This document shows, in pieces, positions 61,182 to 64,000 of a DNA stretch of 64,000 nt. The stretch covers positions 3,348,501-3,412,500 of the forward strand of contig CP046177.1 of assembly GCA_014075215.1 (NCBI GenBank). The letters run 5' to 3'. The stretch is from Flavobacteriaceae bacterium (GTDB lineage: Bacteria; Bacteroidota; Bacteroidia; Flavobacteriales; Flavobacteriaceae). The number at the start of each line of letters is the position of its first letter. Position 1 is the first letter of the stretch. The notes under the pieces are model-generated. The model saw only the letters and a list, made by a program, of their open reading frames with translations. It did not search any database and was not told where the DNA came from. The position numbers and the translations under genes are program-made.

Positions 61182-62180
61182 TTATTTTAAAACATCCTTT
61201 ATCGCTTGTAATTGAGTTTTAAACGTTGTTATTTCTCTCTCAACAGAGCTAGTATGCCCTCCTGCTTTCTTAATTTCTTTCAATTTTTTAAGATGCTCTG
61301 TTAACCTACGTTGTATTTTCTTTTGAGATTTAACAACAGATTTTTTTCCATGCTGTTGTAATTGCTTTTGGAAAGCTTTATACATTGCTTTACTATAAAG
61401 CTTTTTACCTTTAAAAATACTTTTAAAAATATTCACTAAAGATTTCCATTTGAATATACCACCACCGCCAACATATTCTAACAATCCTAAGCCCCCTACT
61501 GGGGTTACTTTATTTTGGTCAGGACCATTTGGATTAATCGCAACATAAAATCCTTCAGGCAATTTTGCATCCGAAAAAATGTCTCCTCCATAAATTGTTT
61601 GTCCTACAATATACTGAGAACCTGCACTTTCTTGACCAATAATATTTTCCTCACTTCGTGTATTTAAATAAATATTATTGTCCCCATCATCTTTGTAGTC
61701 TATTATCTTTCCCGTATTATCTACAACAGTTGAAGCATTATATTCAGGAAGATAGTTTGATCTTGAATTATCAAAATTCTTTTCTTCATCCATATTATCA
61801 ATACCAATAGGCATCATTCCATCAGGGTCGGTAAAATACATAGGATTATTAAAAGCATAATTATAGGGAGAGTGTCTACGCATTTCTTCAGCCAACGGAT
61901 CTATGTTCATCCACTTTCCTAAACTAGCATCGTAATTCCTGGCAGTAATATCATACCAATTTAATCCTAACTCATCTTGTAATTCGTTACCACCAAACTT
62001 TCTCTTTTGAGCAACGCTATTTCCGTTGGAACTTACGACATTATTGTAACCTTTGTGTTCAAGTCCAAAGAGTAAATAACTACGTGCTTTTAAACTACTT
62101 TTCTTTGAGGTCAGTGCTTTTTTATTCCAAACTAATTTTAGTTCAGTACTTTGATGATATTTCAGTTTTAGACAGCTCAA
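61182..62180 (-). CDS. Rhs-core tip with C-terminal toxin domain
   Basis: Fragment of 332 residues that starts shortly before the Rhs-repeat-associated core: GLEHKGYNN, KFGGNELQDELGLNWYDITA, RNYDASLGKWMNIDPLAEEM, PYNYAFNNPMYFTDPDGMMP. After the DPDG border comes a variable region of about 200 residues ending in a very basic helical domain (FQKQLQQHGKKSVVKSQKKI, EHLKKLKEIKKAGGHTSSVE, REITTFKTQLQAIKDVL), likely the toxin. The large Rhs shell that would carry it is absent, so this is an orphan tip, as created by recombination at the core. Start uncertain; frame opens at 62180 in AT-rich DNA. The gene at 60867 probably provides immunity. Confidence 0.8.
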   Translation of the reverse strand: MSCLKLKYHQSTELKLVWNKKALTSKKSSLKARSYLLFGLEHKGYNNVVSSNGNSVAQKRKFGGNELQDELGLNWYDITARNYDASLGKWMNIDPLAEEMRRHSPYNYAFNNPMYFTDPDGMMPIGIDNMDEEKNFDNSRSNYLPEYNASTVVDNTGKIIDYKDDGDNNIYLNTRSEENIIGQESAGSQYIVGQTIYGGDIFSDAKLPEGFYVAINPNGPDQNKVTPVGGLGLLEYVGGGGIFKWKSLVNIFKSIFKGKKLYSKAMYKAFQKQLQQHGKKSVVKSQKKIQRRLTEHLKKLKEIKKAGGHTSSVEREITTFKTQLQAIKDVLK

Positions 62181-62395
62181 ATTTTTTAAAAACTTTTTGT
62201 AAAAAGAATTGTTTCAAAACTACAAAAAAAATATCGTAAGAGAAAAAAAAGGAAAAAGACAAAAAAACCGCTTTAAAAAGACCAAAAATAAACTAAAAAA
62301 ACATCTGAAAAAAGCCCCACCGCAAAGCGGTAAAAAACCTGTATTGAGCTTGTCGAAATAAGCCCAATCGCCTTTGGCGGATAAGGCACAAAAAA

Positions 62396-62415
62396 ACACG
62401 CCGTTAGGCGTGTTA
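62396..62415. terminator. Terminator hairpin upstream of the Rhs tip
   Basis: AACACGCC (62396-62403) pairs perfectly with GGCGTGTT (62408-62415) around GTTA, with a preceding A7 run, giving a terminator on the minus strand for the gene at 62442. Another GC hairpin CCGC-AAA-GCGG lies at about 62323. The rest of 62181-62441 is A-rich without a gene. Confidence 0.7.
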
Positions 62416-62441
62416 AAAGCAATCCAAAGTAAAAGAGTGTT

Positions 62442-62696
62442 TTAATGATTAAATTCTTCGTTTAAACGGTAGATTTTCATTCCCCAGTGGTCTGTTCCTG
62501 TACAAAGAACGGCTTTGTGTTGTATGAGGCGGTGCAGTACCTTATTGATTAGTTTTTTGCTATGTACGGTATCATAAGCAACCTGCTCGGAAGTAAAACA
62601 ATCTTGGTCGTAAAAATCCAACAAATCGCCGTAGAGTTCCCAAATGATTTGTTTGTTCTCAAAATCGTTAAAAGTATCTTGGTCTAGTGTTTTCAT
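62442..62696 (-). CDS. Small hypothetical protein of the accessory region
   Basis: Protein of 84 residues from ATG 62696 (MKTLDQDTFNDFENKQIIWE). The middle looks like a winged-helix domain (TSEQVAYDTVHSKKLINKVL, HRLIQHKAVLCTGTDHWGMK). It overlaps the upstream gene by 4 bp (ATGA), so both are coupled. A terminator hairpin follows at 62396. No family recognised; DNA binding is a guess from the helix pattern. Confidence 0.65.
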   Translation of the reverse strand: MKTLDQDTFNDFENKQIIWELYGDLLDFYDQDCFTSEQVAYDTVHSKKLINKVLHRLIQHKAVLCTGTDHWGMKIYRLNEEFNH

Positions 62697-63403
62697 TTTA
62701 CATCGGTTTTTACTATTTGATAGCGATAACAAGCCCCTATTTTGCGACAACGTTTTATCTTGTTTTCTTCTTTAAATTGGTTTAAAAACTGATTTACGGT
62801 ACTACGGTCTATAGCTGTTTTCGCAAAAAGTTCTTTGGTTTCAAAAGGTTCGGTAGGAAAATATTTAAGTATCAAACTCCATATTTGCTCTTTTTGATTG
62901 ATGCGTTGTTGTTTGGGCTGTTTATGTTGTAATTTAAAAAGTTTAAAAGTGGTTAAAAAATCTTCATCATCAGTTTGTAAAACATCGCTCATCAGTTCAG
63001 GTCTGTTGGTGCTTCGTATCATAGCAAAGGTTTTTACCCAATCTAAAAACAACAAAGCGTGTTTTTTGTGATAGGTGCTAAAAATAGCGTTTACGTAGTC
63101 CGTATTGTGAAAAACTACTTTTGTCTGTTGCAGTTCATCAAACAAAAGCGGAACGGTTTGTAAAAAATCATTTTCTACTACTTTGCGTAATTTAAAAATT
63201 GATTTTTCAGTAATTTTTGTAAAATCAAAATTGGCTTCACGTGTGCGTGTGTGCGTGCGAGGGTTTTGGTTTGGTTGTCGTCCTACTGTCAATCCCTTTG
63301 TTTTAGGGAATTTAAGGGTTGGAATAGGGGTTTTGACTAACTGTCCTACTGAATTTAAAAAAGGAACTGCGTTTTGTGAGGTTTTTGCATTAAAATTTTC
63401 CAT
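62693..63403 (-). CDS. Hypothetical protein with C-terminal helix-turn-helix
   Basis: Protein of 236 residues from ATG 63403 (MENFNAKTSQNAVPFLNSVG). After a Pro/Arg/Thr-rich linker (PNQNPRTHTRTREANFDF) comes a helical domain (KSIFKLRKVVENDFLQTVPL, HALLFLDWVKTFAMIRSTNR, ELMSDVLQTDDEDFLTTFKL) and a C-terminal helix-turn-helix (FETKELFAKTAIDRSTVNQF). The content suggests a regulatory or replication-type protein of a mobile element. I recognise no family. Starting at 63517 instead would add a hydrophobic N-terminus; the shorter form is preferred because the longer one lies in repeat DNA. Confidence 0.65.
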   Translation of the reverse strand: MENFNAKTSQNAVPFLNSVGQLVKTPIPTLKFPKTKGLTVGRQPNQNPRTHTRTREANFDFTKITEKSIFKLRKVVENDFLQTVPLLFDELQQTKVVFHNTDYVNAIFSTYHKKHALLFLDWVKTFAMIRSTNRPELMSDVLQTDDEDFLTTFKLFKLQHKQPKQQRINQKEQIWSLILKYFPTEPFETKELFAKTAIDRSTVNQFLNQFKEENKIKRCRKIGACYRYQIVKTDVK

Positions 63404-63479
63404 AAAAAAGGGGTTAAAAAGATTAAAATAAAACGCTAAATAAGGCAAAATAAAAAGGCAAAAAAGCAAGAGATATACA

Positions 63480-63900
63480 CAAAGGGCAAAAGAAGAAAAG
63501 CCCCATTCCGCCCTCATTTCAGGGGTTTTTGTGGGGCTTTTTTGTGTTTTTCGTTTGGGTTTTTAGGTTTTTTTGGTGGTGGTTTTTCTTGGGCTTTTTT
63601 TCGTTTCGTTTTTGGTCTTTTAAAACGTTTTTTATCTTAAATTTCATTTTTTTATTGCCGTAAGGCAAAAGGGCTTTTTTTTGACTGAAACAGTCATTTA
63701 TTTGTTATTTTTTTGAGCCGATTATTCGGCTTCATCACGCCAAAGACAAACTGTTTTTTTGGGCTTTTTTTACCGCTTTGCGGTGGGGCTTTTTTTATTA
63801 CTGCCGTAGGTAGTAAAGGATTTTTTATTTTTCTTTTTTTGCTCTGCTCCGCAGTGCAATTTTTGGGGCTTTTTTTTTGGGTTTTCAACCCATTTTTTTA
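63480..63900. repeat. Array of short GC hairpins with GGGCTTTTTT motifs
   Basis: At least six GGGC followed by T6-T9 occur here, several preceded by small palindromes: GCCCCA/TGGGGC around 63500-63540, TGCCGTAAGGCA at 63656, GACTGAAACAGTC at 63681, GAGCCGATTATTCGGCTTC at 63714, CCGCTTTGCGG at 63773, GGGTTTTCAACCC at 63880. Each could end transcription on the plus strand. A related hairpin with CCGCAAAGCGG is at 62323. No credible gene from 63404 to 64000. Confidence 0.6.
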
Positions 63901-64000
63901 GTTTTTAAACAAACTATTTTTGATATTTTGGCAAACTCAATACAAGTTTTAGGCGGTTCTTATTTGTTCACTTTTTTGTCAATTTAGTATTTGATTTTTA

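Noticed and set aside
62693..63403. Plasmid replication initiator
   Set aside because: A helix-turn-helix is visible, but no iterons or recognised replication-protein motifs are present.
63694..63888. Lys-rich minus-strand frame of 64 residues
   Set aside because: Produced by the repeated A-rich hairpin units; low-complexity composition without a domain.

Overview
The window comes from an AT-rich marine or host-associated member of the Bacteroidetes, most likely Flavobacteriaceae. The gliding genes gldE and gldD, C-terminal type IX secretion sorting domains, the fused ccoNO type of cbb3 oxidase, a SerB-SerA fusion, GLPGLI and DUF2911 proteins and TAnnTTTG promoter boxes all point there. The species cannot be named from the sequence.

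Layout. 1-6600: secreted protein, gldD, gldE and a frameshifted mutY on the minus strand, then hup, a 29-residue basic protein and rng. 6600-9300: nested mobile DNA and an intradiol-dioxygenase-like lipoprotein. 9279-20140: a Crp/Fnr regulator and the cbb3 oxidase locus (ccoI, ccoS, ccoNO, ccoQ, ccoP, ccoG, fixH, a SafE-like protein). An IS110 element splits ccoNO, and its leader looks like a bridge RNA with sequence matches to the split target and to the element's own ends. 20643-30000: a reprolysin-type T9SS protease, a lipoprotein, a frameshifted membrane protein, an ornithine-cyclodeaminase-like gene with an in-frame stop, and a one-module NRPS. 30073-39487: DUF1697, kmo-kynU, serB-serA fusion, UbiA-like protein, gcvP. 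39600-49600: IS3 and ISAon1-like DNA, truncated GLPGLI/TonB-related genes, the feoA-feoB-small Cys-rich operon, and lipoproteins. 49658-55679: AraC regulator, folB, tRNA-Cys, and an H-NOX based multistep phosphorelay (receiver, H-NOX, PAS-GAF kinase, Hpt, LytTR regulator). 55700-64000: an accessory region with ISAon1 and IS407-like elements, a decayed type IIG restriction-modification gene, an Rhs toxin tip with likely immunity gene, two unrecognised element genes and an array of hairpins.

The most striking feature of the whole window is small-scale mobile DNA and decay. There are three families of roughly 160-bp elements with terminal inverted repeats, plus a 130-bp promoter-carrying module placed before both gcvP and folB with its 15-nt spacer inverted between copies. 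At least four non-mobile genes carry a single-base lesion (mutY, the membrane protein, the cyclodeaminase-like gene, the sensor kinase), and several others are truncated at mobile-element junctions. Whether the single-base lesions are biological or sequencing errors cannot be decided here; three of the four are one-base indels and at least two lie in short homopolymers.

How genes work together: the Crp/Fnr protein is probably the oxygen-responsive regulator of the oxidase genes, since FNR-like palindromes lie before ccoI and ccoS. Feo takes up ferrous iron under a Fur-type palindrome. The H-NOX cassette probably turns NO or O2 binding into a phosphorelay ending on a LytTR transcription factor.
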